DNA of 64,000 nt from NCBI GenBank assembly GCA_947624255.1, contig CANQJO010000001.1:62001-126000 (forward strand), written 5' to 3'. Below the pieces are notes generated by a model, which was not told the DNA's origin, ran no database searches, and was given only the letters and a program-made list of their open reading frames with translations. Origin of the DNA: an uncultured Ruminococcus sp. (lineage in GTDB: Bacteria; Bacillota; Clostridia; Oscillospirales; Ruminococcaceae). This document shows, in pieces, positions 56,045-63,606 of the stretch. The translations under genes were made by a program, and so were the position numbers. Each line of letters begins with the position of its first letter. Positions within the stretch are counted from its first letter, which is position 1.

Positions 56045-57082
56045 TCAGCATACATTCTTCTTATACTCCTGAATAAGATCATAAAGCTCTCCGGTCAGCT
56101 TGCTCACAACAGTGCCGTCCGAGGTCTTTTCCTCTTTGAGAGCATTCTCCCGTGCAGCCTTTACGAATTTTTCATCTGTCGCCGCAAGTCTTCCGCATTT
56201 GATATATGCCGCCGCAGCTTCACACTTCTGAGAGCCCTTTGCCATGAGATATGCGTGAACTCCGTAATTGCGTGAACCGTCTGTTTCCGGCATTGGGACG
56301 ATCATGATATCCTCATCGGGGTTATTCGCATTTGATATTCCTACGGTCCAGTCCTCGTCAACGAAAAAAAGTGAGGATCTGTCGCCGCTCCATGAATCAC
56401 GCCACACCGGATCGCTGTCTCGGATAACTCCGGCACAGCCGCTTCCGGAAGCTCCGTATCGGGGAGCATCGGGAGCATTCTCCTTGAATTTTGTCATCAT
56501 CTCGTTCATGGCAGCCATATCCCATTTTCCCTCCTGCCACAGCTTGTACGGATCACCGATTTTCTCCTCTTCCATGAGCTTTTTGCTGTAGGTGACAAGC
56601 ATCACGGAGGTTATCTCGCCGGGTATGATGTAATGCTTTCCGTCAACTGCAAGACTTTCCGATACCGATCTCACATCTGTCCACAGTTCGGAATCAAAGT
56701 CCATATATTCAAAATAGCTGTCGGCAGGCTGAAAGAGGCTCATATCCTGCGGAATATCCGTTCCCTCGATCTCTACCACGTCAACAGCTTCACCGGCTGC
56801 CTCCATTTCCGCAAGCTTTGTGCTGAGCATTTTTTCATCGGTGAAGATATACGTAACGCTGCCATTGTTGACCTCCTCAAAAAGAGCCTGCTCTGTGGGC
56901 GTTCCGTCCGTTCTGCATGAGGTCAGGCAGACGATATCCGTATCAATGGGGGCAGGATAGGAGGCTGCGGGCTCAGTCGGAGCAGTGCTGCCGGGAGCTT
57001 TTTTTGCAGAGCTGCATGAGGATATGCCCATAACAGCAGCAGCACAAGCAGCCATAACTGCGAAATTCTTTATACCGATCAT
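56045..57082 (-). CDS. Solute-binding-protein-like lipoprotein
   Basis: 345 aa. ATG 57082 with GAGG 8 nt upstream; lipoprotein signal with lipobox ISSC. The mature part resembles extracellular sugar-type solute-binding proteins: LAVDGKHYIIPGEITSVMLVTYSKKLMEE, KLWQEGKWDMAAMNEMMTKF, and DEDIMIVPMPETDGSRNYGV. No permease or ATPase gene is adjacent, so it is an orphan. Substrate unknown. Confidence 0.75.
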   Translation of the reverse strand: MIGIKNFAVMAACAAAVMGISSCSSAKKAPGSTAPTEPAASYPAPIDTDIVCLTSCRTDGTPTEQALFEEVNNGSVTYIFTDEKMLSTKLAEMEAAGEAVDVVEIEGTDIPQDMSLFQPADSYFEYMDFDSELWTDVRSVSESLAVDGKHYIIPGEITSVMLVTYSKKLMEEEKIGDPYKLWQEGKWDMAAMNEMMTKFKENAPDAPRYGASGSGCAGVIRDSDPVWRDSWSGDRSSLFFVDEDWTVGISNANNPDEDIMIVPMPETDGSRNYGVHAYLMAKGSQKCEAAAAYIKCGRLAATDEKFVKAARENALKEEKTSDGTVVSKLTGELYDLIQEYKKNVC

Positions 57083-57109
57083 TTCTATTACCTCGATTCT
57101 ATAAAGCAG

Positions 57110-57132
57110 CACCGCACAAGCTCTGTGCGGTG
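57110..57132 (-). promoter_or_regulatory. Hairpin in the lipoprotein leader
   Basis: CACCGCACA / TGTGCGGTG, 9 bp, starting about 10 nt after the predicted transcription start. Confidence 0.6.
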
Positions 57133-57149
57133 TTCCCTTAATGACTACT

Positions 57150-57178
57150 ATTATATAACAACTCACGGATTTTGTCAA
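57150..57178 (-). promoter_or_regulatory. Consensus promoter of the lipoprotein gene
   Basis: Minus-strand TTGACA (57178-57173), 17-bp spacer, TATAAT (57155-57150): perfect at both hexamers. Confidence 0.85.
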
Positions 57179-57204
57179 GCGGCAGGACTCATATTGCTCC
57201 AATA

Positions 57205-57226
57205 TTAAATTTAGGTTAAATTTAGG
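57205..57226 (+). promoter_or_regulatory. Tandem 11-bp direct repeat, candidate PhoP/PhoB-type box
   Basis: TTAAATTTAGG occurs twice head to tail, 10 bp upstream of the -35 of the Na/phosphate symporter promoter and 27 bp from the -35 of the divergent lipoprotein promoter. Eleven-base periodicity is what Pho-box regulators need. Confidence 0.55.
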
Positions 57227-57235
57227 TCAAGCCTA

Positions 57236-57264
57236 TTGAAATTCCCGTATGTTTGAGCTATAAT
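57236..57264 (+). promoter_or_regulatory. Promoter of the Na/phosphate symporter gene
   Basis: TTGAAA (57236-57241), 17-bp spacer, TATAAT (57259-57264). Confidence 0.82.
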
Positions 57265-57298
57265 GACTCTTGGAAATATTTCAAGGAGATTTTTCATA

Positions 57299-59077
57299 AT
57301 GGACGATAAATTCACGATCTTCAACATATTCACAATGCTGGGCGGATTGGCATTCTTCCTCTACGGCATGAACGTCATGTCTACCGGTCTGGAGAAACTC
57401 ACCGGCGGAAAGCTGGAGGTCGCTCTGAAAAAAATGACCTCCAATAAGCTGAAAAGCATACTCCTCGGCATGGGTATCACCATTGCCATACAGTCCTCGT
57501 CAGCAATGACCGTTATGCTTGTAGGTCTGGTGAACTCCGGCATCATGCAGCTTGAACAGACCGTCGGAGTGTGTTTCGGCTCGGATATCGGCACTACCCT
57601 CACCGCATGGATACTCTCACTTGCCGGTCTTGAGGGAGGAAACTTCTTCACCAATATGCTGAAACCGCAGTCATTCGCTCCGCTGATCGCTCTTTTGGGA
57701 GTTATCATGATAATGGTCTGCAAGAAAAACAAGCGCAAGGACGTGGGACGTATCCTCGTCGGATTTGCCGTTCTGATGAGCGGTATGACCATGATGTCCG
57801 ATTCCGTCGATCCGCTGGCAAATTCTCCCGAATTCCAGAAGATACTCACTGCCTTTGAAAATCCGCTGCTCGGAGTCCTTGTGGGCGCAGGCTTTACCGG
57901 AATTATCCAAAGCTCCGCCGGATCTATCGGTATACTGGGAGCATTTTCACGGACGGGCGCACTCTCAAACGGAATGGCACTCCCCATAATCATGGGACTG
58001 AATATCGGAACCTGCGTAACGGCACTCATATCCAGTATCGGCGTAAAGAAAAACGCCAAGCGAGTAGCCTGCATACATATCTCAATAAAGGTCATCGGTA
58101 CGATAGTGCTTCTGCCTGTGGCAATGATACTCGATCACGTGGTGGAGCTTGCCGTATTTGATGCGACGGCAACTCCGCTGACTATCGCCATAATGCACAC
58201 TATCTTCAACCTTGCGATAACATTCATGCTGATACCGTTCGCCAATATGCTTGTCAAGCTTTCACGCCTTGTTGTCAAGGACGGCAAGGAGGAAGACCGT
58301 GAGAGCAGATCGCTTGTTCTGGACGATATTCTCCTGAAAACACCTGCTGTTGCCGTTGAGGCTTGCCGCAACGCTACCGTTGATATGGCAGAGCTTACCC
58401 GTGAGACGATTTTTTCGGCACTGGATATCCTCACCGAATACAGCGATGAGGCTGCCGAAACCATTACCGAAAACGAGGATATCATTGACGGCTTTGAGGA
58501 TAAGATCAACGGCTATTTGCTGAAAATTTCCAGAAGCAGCGTTACAAATGCCGACAGCCGCCGTGTTTCAAAAATGATGCATTGTGTGGGAAATTTCGAG
58601 AGGATCTCAGATCATGCGGTAAATCTTGTGGAGTCGGCTCAGGAGATGCAGGAGAAAAAGATCACCTTCTCAGATGAATGCCTCAACGAGATCTCTGTCA
58701 TCACCGATGCTATCAGAGAGAATATCGCTCGTGCATTCGATGCATACAGATACAACGACCTCTCTGCCGCTCATAAGGTAGAGCCTCTTGAAGAGGTGGT
58801 GGACAACCTCAGCACCGAGCTGAAAAACCGCCATATCAGGCGGCTCCAGAATGATGAATGTACCGTAGAGCTCGGATATATTTTTCAGGATATACTCACC
58901 AATCTGGAACGTATTTCCGACCATTGCTCAAATATTGCAGGCTGCCTTATCGAAACTGATGAGAAGACGAATATCCATGCATATCTCCACGATGTAAAAG
59001 AGAACGATGAGAGTTTCCGCAAAGAGTATACGAAATACGCACAGGGATACTTCTCTCGCCTTGACATAAGAGGATAA
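57299..59077 (+). CDS. Na+/phosphate cotransporter with C-terminal PhoU domain
   Basis: 592 aa. Membrane half (residues 10-310) has the duplicated symporter motifs IAIQSSSAMTVMLVGL and TGIIQSSAGSIGIL, each with a QSS core. Residues 340-580 form a PhoU-like helical domain (VGNFERISDHAVNLVESAQE and LTNLERISDHCSNIAGC). It takes up phosphate or adjusts its flux. ATG 57299 with AAGGAG upstream; the frame opens earlier but upstream of the promoter's +1. Confidence 0.93.
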   Translation: MDDKFTIFNIFTMLGGLAFFLYGMNVMSTGLEKLTGGKLEVALKKMTSNKLKSILLGMGITIAIQSSSAMTVMLVGLVNSGIMQLEQTVGVCFGSDIGTTLTAWILSLAGLEGGNFFTNMLKPQSFAPLIALLGVIMIMVCKKNKRKDVGRILVGFAVLMSGMTMMSDSVDPLANSPEFQKILTAFENPLLGVLVGAGFTGIIQSSAGSIGILGAFSRTGALSNGMALPIIMGLNIGTCVTALISSIGVKKNAKRVACIHISIKVIGTIVLLPVAMILDHVVELAVFDATATPLTIAIMHTIFNLAITFMLIPFANMLVKLSRLVVKDGKEEDRESRSLVLDDILLKTPAVAVEACRNATVDMAELTRETIFSALDILTEYSDEAAETITENEDIIDGFEDKINGYLLKISRSSVTNADSRRVSKMMHCVGNFERISDHAVNLVESAQEMQEKKITFSDECLNEISVITDAIRENIARAFDAYRYNDLSAAHKVEPLEEVVDNLSTELKNRHIRRLQNDECTVELGYIFQDILTNLERISDHCSNIAGCLIETDEKTNIHAYLHDVKENDESFRKEYTKYAQGYFSRLDIRG

Positions 59078-59094
59078 GTATACCTTTAAAAAGC

Positions 59095-59131
59095 AACAGG
59101 ACCTCCCGCAGACCGGGAAGTCCTGTTTTTT
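59095..59131. terminator. Bidirectional terminator between the symporter and SASP genes
   Basis: AACAGGAC / GTCCTGTT outer stem with CCC-GGG inner pairing; T run on the plus side and A-rich start (T-rich on minus) on the other. Serves converging genes. Confidence 0.85.
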
Positions 59132-59138
59132 GATGCTG

Positions 59139-59318
59139 TTACTGCATCTTGTATGCGTCGATCATTTTCTTGACCATCTGTCCGCCGATAGAACCGGCTT
59201 CTCTTGAAGTAAGATCTCCGTTATAGCCCTGCTTGAGGTTTACACCCACCTCGCTCGCTGACTCCATCTTGAATCTTTCGAGAGCTTCCTTGCCCTTCTG
59301 AGTAAATTCGCCTTTCAT
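59139..59318 (-). CDS. Alpha/beta-type small acid-soluble spore protein
   Basis: A 59-residue gene: MKGEFTQKGKEALERFKMES then ASEVGVNLKQGYNGDLTSRE, AGSIGGQMVKKMI. The ASEVGV, LTSREAGSIGG and MVKKMI blocks are the SASP signature; the ESASEV segment matches the GPR protease site. Such proteins coat spore DNA in the A-like form. GAAGGAG precedes the ATG. A TATAAT lies upstream but without a good -35; a forespore sigma-G promoter is expected but was not clearly found. Confidence 0.93.
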   Translation of the reverse strand: MKGEFTQKGKEALERFKMESASEVGVNLKQGYNGDLTSREAGSIGGQMVKKMIDAYKMQ

Positions 59319-59432
59319 AGTTAAATCTCCTTCAAATAATTATTGATGCCGTAACAATATTATAACACTCGAAAATTGATTTATTTGAGGAAATTTTTTA
59401 TTTCAAAGGGAGATTTTTATCAAGAGTTTTGC

Positions 59433-59526
59433 TTTTCAACAATTAACTGTTCAAATATGATCGTCGGAGCAATACAACAGTAATTGGCAGCAGTCCTCCG
59501 TACTGTATCGGTACGGAGGACTTTTT
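59433..59526 (+). ncRNA. Possible short RNA: weak promoter plus perfect terminator
   Basis: TTTTCA (59433-59438), 17 bp, TATGAT (59456-59461), then AGTCCTCCGTAC / GTACGGAGGACT (12 bp, 59492-59522) followed by five T on the plus strand only. A transcript of about 60 nt (59468-59526) would end at the stop codon of the opposing HTH gene. The -35 is weak; speculative. Confidence 0.3.
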
Positions 59527-59765
59527 CACGTACCGAGCTGACGTTCGATCTCGGTGACGATATCGCTCATTCTGACATCTAAGGCGCAGGCAATACGGTA
59601 AAGTGTTTCGAGCGTGGGTTTCCGTTCGCCCCGTTCAATAGCACTGAGATGAGTGCGGCCGATATCTGCAAAGCCGCTCAGCACCTCCTGAGATAAGCCT
59701 TTTTTTATTCTGAACTGAGCGATGACCTTGCCGACGATCTGAGCGTTGAGTGTTGGCTCATACAT
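59526..59765 (-). CDS. XRE-family HTH transcriptional regulator
   Basis: 79 aa, a single Cro/C1-type HTH domain: QIVGKVIAQFRIKKGLSQEV, FADIGRTHLSAIERGERKP, LETLYRIACALDV. ATG 59765 is set by GGAGGTGA 5 nt before it, rather than the ATG overlapping that site. It lacks any sensor domain. The start codon itself overlaps an ACATATGT motif that recurs in the divergent promoter, suggesting autoregulation. Confidence 0.9.
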   Translation of the reverse strand: MYEPTLNAQIVGKVIAQFRIKKGLSQEVLSGFADIGRTHLSAIERGERKPTLETLYRIACALDVRMSDIVTEIERQLGT

Positions 59766-59848
59766 ATGTTTCACCTCCATGATTATATGATATACCGTAA
59801 GCTAAAAAAAAATGAACACATATGTTGACAAATGAATACATATGTGTT
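59762..59848. promoter_or_regulatory. ACATATGT operator set between the HTH gene and the DUF4190 gene
   Basis: AACACATATGT (59815-59825) and its perfect inverted copy ACATATGTGTT (59838-59848) are 12 bp apart; a third ACATATGT is at 59762-59769 over the HTH start codon. The right arm fills the spacer and first base of the -10, and the left arm ends at the first base of the -35. Confidence 0.7.
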
Positions 59849-59853
59849 ATAAT
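59825..59853 (+). promoter_or_regulatory. Consensus promoter of DUF4190-DUF2752 genes
   Basis: TTGACA (59825-59830), 17-bp spacer, TATAAT (59848-59853), overlapped by the inverted repeat. Confidence 0.88.
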
Positions 59854-59920
59854 ACAGATATAAAAGCAATACGGTACATAAATCGTGCGGTGTTGCCTAA
59901 ATTATAAGGAGGTTCATTTT

Positions 59921-60226
59921 ATGGACAATCAGAATAATTATCCTGTTCAGGGTGGCGGAATGCCTCCGGAGAAAAACGGTGCCGGTTTTGGCGTTGCGTC
60001 AATGGTTCTCGGAATCATCGCAGTTCTTTTTTCCTGCTGTATTTATGTAGTTGCATTTCCGCTCGGCATTTTAGGACTGATCCTCGGTATCGTAGGTATC
60101 AAGAAGAACAGCGGAAAAGGCATGGCGATCGCCGGACTCGTACTTAATCTCATCGCAGTAGCTCTCGGCGTGGCTTGTATTGTACTCGGAGGAGCTATTC
60201 TTGCCTCTATGGGAATTGGAAGCTGA
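59921..60226 (+). CDS. DUF4190-like small membrane protein
   Basis: 101 aa: Gln/Asn/Pro-rich cytoplasmic start (MDNQNNYPVQGGGMPPEK), then two hydrophobic hairpin helices (about residues 25-57 and 63-95) joined by GIVGIKKNSGKGMAIAG. AAGGAGG before ATG. Function unknown; often near DUF2752 proteins. Confidence 0.85.
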   Translation: MDNQNNYPVQGGGMPPEKNGAGFGVASMVLGIIAVLFSCCIYVVAFPLGILGLILGIVGIKKNSGKGMAIAGLVLNLIAVALGVACIVLGGAILASMGIGS

Positions 60227-60614
60227 TAAAAAATTACGGCTCGCAGTTATTGTTTCAGTGCCGTGCGCAGTTTTGATCGTATTTCTGCTGAGAGAATATA
60301 TTTCCGGAATATCGCAATATTTCCCGGAGTGCATACTGTACAGCCGGACAGGGATATATTGCCCCGGCTGCGGAAATACCCGAAGTGTGAAGGCTCTGCT
60401 GAGAGGGAAGATCGTTCTCTCGCTGAGAAATAACGCTGCTGTGCCGTTTTTGTCCCTGCTTGCCGTATTGCTGTACGGCGAAACAGTTTGCAGATTTTTT
60501 GGCATCTCGGTCCGGTTTCTTCCACGAAAATTATTTTTTTGGATATATATAATAATTATCTTTATGGTTTATTATGTTTTGCGGAATTTTATCCCCATTG
60601 CCGCACCGATTTAA
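60201..60614 (+). CDS. DUF2752 membrane protein
   Basis: About 137 aa with the family mark YCPGCGNTRSVKALLRGK and three membrane helices. No ATG is near the N-terminus. TTG 60201 is chosen because GGAGGAG lies 6 nt before it, which makes it overlap the DUF4190 gene by 26 nt; other TTG codons (60180, 60216) are possible. Function unknown. Confidence 0.8.
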   Translation: MPLWELEADKKLRLAVIVSVPCAVLIVFLLREYISGISQYFPECILYSRTGIYCPGCGNTRSVKALLRGKIVLSLRNNAAVPFLSLLAVLLYGETVCRFFGISVRFLPRKLFFWIYIIIIFMVYYVLRNFIPIAAPI

Positions 60615-60645
60615 ATCTCTCCGTTATCATTGACGGGGAGATTTT

Positions 60646-62241
60646 CTATTCTCTGAAAGCCTCGGCACGCACTGACTTTTTTCCCATTAACGTCAGCAAT
60701 ATCCCTATATAGAGCACTCCTCCCGTCAGGATCGCCGCTCCTATGCGAACGAGCACTCCCGCACCGGAATTCATGGCAAGCTGTGAGGCGAGAAGCGCTC
60801 CTCCGCCGCACATAGCTCCTGCATATATGACCTTGAGAAACGGGAAAATATCCAACCGCACGCCCGATCCGCTCATATATGCCCTTACCGAAAGTATAAG
60901 TATCAGCACGTAGCACAGTGAGGTGGATACCGCTGCGCCGTCTACTCCCATGGGAGGTATGAGCAGGAGATTCCCTGCCGATTTTACAACAGCTCCGATA
61001 AGCATTATTTTCAGCGGCAGCGAGGCTTTTCCGATCGCCTGAAGCATACTGAACAGCGGAAAAGAAACGCACAGGCAGACCATTCCCGGCATGAGCAGGC
61101 GCAGAGAGTTCACACAGACGGCGACTTCCTCTGACTGACGTGGAAAGAGAAAGCCCAATACATCGGGAGCTATGGCGGCAAGTCCGGCAGCAGCGGGAAC
61201 AGCCATTATTGCCGAGGTGAGAAGTGCCTGCATACTGCTTTTCCTGAGAGAGACTGCGTCACCGCACTCTCTTGCTGAGGCGGCACAAGTGAGAGCGCTC
61301 TTTCCCAGCATATTCGTCACTGATGGTACAAGATTGAACACGGTGAGTGCTATTCCGGAAAATGAGCCGTAAACAAACTGCGGAAGCTCATCAGGTGAAA
61401 TTCCGGTCACTTTGAGTGAAATGCTATCCGCATCAAGGCAGCTCATGACCGTCCACATATCTATAAGTGCGGTGAGATTTGTCACCACTGCGCTTATTCC
61501 TATGGGGAGCGCAGTTCTGAGCAATTCGCCTGTTATCACTTTTCCGGTGAGAGTTGATGCTCCGGGGGAGTGTTTTTTTGCATGAAGCCTTATCAGCCCG
61601 AAAAAAGCAGATGCTCCGACAGACGAGAGGGTAACTCCGAGGATACCGGCAGCCGCAGCCGCAGCACGGATATCTGTGATCTCCGGAAAAAGTGCCGTTA
61701 CCGCTTCACTGTTTTTGTTGACGTATCCGCAGAGCCATAATCCGGCAAAAACCTTGACTATCCCCTCTATGACCTGTGAAACGGCTGTGGGATACATATT
61801 GCTCATGCCCTCGTAGTATCCCCGTTCCACGGCGGTAATGCAGCCGAACAGCACTGCCGGAGCTATCATCGCCACAGCAGGAGCGGCTTCCGGCGTGTTT
61901 ACCGAGTACATACTGAACGGCTTTGCAAGGATTATCATGAGCAGACTGCCGGGAAGTCCGGCAGCAGTGAAGACGAGCAGTGCGGTCCGGCGTATTTTCC
62001 GGGCATCCGCATATCGTCCCTGAGCGGCAGAGCGTGCGGTCATTCGGGCGACTGAGGAGGATATTCCCGTGACAATGAGCGCATATACCGGCATAAAAAG
62101 ACTGTAGGCACAGCTGAAATAGCTCATGCCCACACCGCCTAAGATGTTCGTGAGCGGTATCTTGAACATTGCTCCCAGCAGCTTTGCCGCAGCTGCTGAC
62201 AGCATCAGGATTATTGAGCCTTTAAGAAAATTCTGTTTCAA
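60646..62241 (-). CDS. Polysaccharide biosynthesis/SpoVB-like MOP flippase
   Basis: 531 aa, about 14 membrane helices. KQNFLKGSIILMLSAAAAKLLGAMF and KIPLTNILGGVGMSYF open it in the way of SpoVB/MurJ-like lipid flippases of Firmicutes. Such proteins flip lipid-linked sugars for peptidoglycan, cortex or capsule. Start choice: TTG 62241 (typical family N-terminus, weak GGTGAT site) over GTG 62274, which lacks a site. Confidence 0.85.
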   Translation of the reverse strand: MKQNFLKGSIILMLSAAAAKLLGAMFKIPLTNILGGVGMSYFSCAYSLFMPVYALIVTGISSSVARMTARSAAQGRYADARKIRRTALLVFTAAGLPGSLLMIILAKPFSMYSVNTPEAAPAVAMIAPAVLFGCITAVERGYYEGMSNMYPTAVSQVIEGIVKVFAGLWLCGYVNKNSEAVTALFPEITDIRAAAAAAGILGVTLSSVGASAFFGLIRLHAKKHSPGASTLTGKVITGELLRTALPIGISAVVTNLTALIDMWTVMSCLDADSISLKVTGISPDELPQFVYGSFSGIALTVFNLVPSVTNMLGKSALTCAASARECGDAVSLRKSSMQALLTSAIMAVPAAAGLAAIAPDVLGFLFPRQSEEVAVCVNSLRLLMPGMVCLCVSFPLFSMLQAIGKASLPLKIMLIGAVVKSAGNLLLIPPMGVDGAAVSTSLCYVLILILSVRAYMSGSGVRLDIFPFLKVIYAGAMCGGGALLASQLAMNSGAGVLVRIGAAILTGGVLYIGILLTLMGKKSVRAEAFRE

Positions 62242-62288
62242 ATCATCACCGCTTTGCTCGGATATGTGAGGCACTATAAAAATATATG

Positions 62289-62317
62289 TTGCAGAAATTT
62301 CAAATATGTGTTATAAT
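62289..62317 (+). promoter_or_regulatory. Promoter of the aminotransferase gene
   Basis: TTGCAG (62289-62294), 17-bp spacer ending ATGTGT, TATAAT (62312-62317). A GC-rich hairpin TTGCCG / CGGCAA (62337-62368) abuts the AAGGAGGT ribosome site. Confidence 0.8.
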
Positions 62318-62380
62318 ATGATTCAGAGAAATATATTTGCCGCCGCGGCAGCTCTCTGCGGACGGCAAGGAGGTAAAGAA

Positions 62381-63577
62381 ATGGATTATAAATTTTCCGA
62401 TAAGGTCAGCACTCTTCAGGCATCGGCAATTCGTGAGATACTGAAATTCACTTCCGATCCGGAGGTCATCTCGTTTGCAGCAGGAAATCCCGCACCGGAG
62501 GCATTCCCCAAGGAGCGCATCGCTGAGATCTCGGCGGAGCTTCTCAGAGACGATCCCGTTCTTGCAATGCAGTACAGTATCACCGAGGGATATACGCCCC
62601 TGCGCAATTTTCTCAAAGAGTGGCTGACTGAAAAGGGCTGCTTTCATAAGGAATTCGATGATCTTATCGTTACATCGGGCGGTCAGCAGGCGAATGAGCT
62701 TTCCTGCAAGGTTTTGCTGAACGAGGGAGATACACTGCTATGCGAATCTCCGAGTTTTATCGGCTCGCTGAATGCTTTCCGTTCCTACAATGTAAATCTG
62801 GTGGGCATCGAAATGGAAGAAGACGGCATTGATCTCAGCAGGCTGGAGGAGGCTCTCAGACGGGAGAAAAATGTAAAGCTCCTGTATCTTATCCCGAATT
62901 TCCAGAATCCTACGGGCAGGACGATGTCTGCGGCAAAAAGAAAGGCTGTATACGAGCTTGCCTGCAAATACGATTTTATGATACTGGAGGACGATCCGTA
63001 CGGTGAGCTTCGCTTTGACGGCGAGAATATCCCGGCTATCAAGAGCCTTGACACTGAAGGGAGAGTTATTTACTCAAGCACATTTTCAAAGATAATCTCT
63101 CCCGGATTCAGAACAGGCTTTGTATCAGCTCCTGCACCGGTGATACAGAAGATCGTTGTATGCAAGCAGGTATCGGACGTTCACTCGAATATATGGGCGC
63201 AGGTAGTATCGTACCGCTTTATGTCAACTGTTGACAGGAAGTCTCACTTTGCAAAGCTCAGAGAGATCTACAAGCATAAATGCGAGCTTATGTGCTTATA
63301 CATTGATGAGGGATTTTCGGATAAGATAACGTACATAAAGCCGCAGGGCGGTCTGTTTATCTGGTGTACGCTTCCGGATAACTGCGATATGAACGCATTC
63401 TGCACACAGGCTGTCAGGGATTACAAGGTCGCTGTAGTGCCCGGAAACTCTTTCAGCATCAATGATGATGATGTGAGCCGGTCATTCCGTCTGAATTATT
63501 CAACTCCCACCGATGAGCAGATCGTAAAGGGCATGGAGATACTGTCTTCCATGACAAAGGATATGCTTGACAAATGA
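62381..63577 (+). CDS. PLP-dependent aminotransferase (class I/II, 2-aminoadipate/MocR-like)
   Basis: 398 aa fold-type I aminotransferase. VISFAAGNPAPEAFPKE, YSITEGYTPLRNFLKEWL, VTSGGQQANELSC, PNFQNPTGRTMS, ILEDDPYGELRFDG and the PLP lysine in YSSTFSKIISPGFRTG are present. These are typical of the LysN/ARO8-like group acting on aromatic, branched or aminoadipate substrates; the exact one is not evident. ATG 62381 with AAGGAGGT upstream; earlier in-frame starts precede the hairpin. Confidence 0.93.
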   Translation: MDYKFSDKVSTLQASAIREILKFTSDPEVISFAAGNPAPEAFPKERIAEISAELLRDDPVLAMQYSITEGYTPLRNFLKEWLTEKGCFHKEFDDLIVTSGGQQANELSCKVLLNEGDTLLCESPSFIGSLNAFRSYNVNLVGIEMEEDGIDLSRLEEALRREKNVKLLYLIPNFQNPTGRTMSAAKRKAVYELACKYDFMILEDDPYGELRFDGENIPAIKSLDTEGRVIYSSTFSKIISPGFRTGFVSAPAPVIQKIVVCKQVSDVHSNIWAQVVSYRFMSTVDRKSHFAKLREIYKHKCELMCLYIDEGFSDKITYIKPQGGLFIWCTLPDNCDMNAFCTQAVRDYKVAVVPGNSFSINDDDVSRSFRLNYSTPTDEQIVKGMEILSSMTKDMLDK

Positions 63578-63606
63578 AAATATGAATTAAGAAAGGATAA
63601 ATTATT

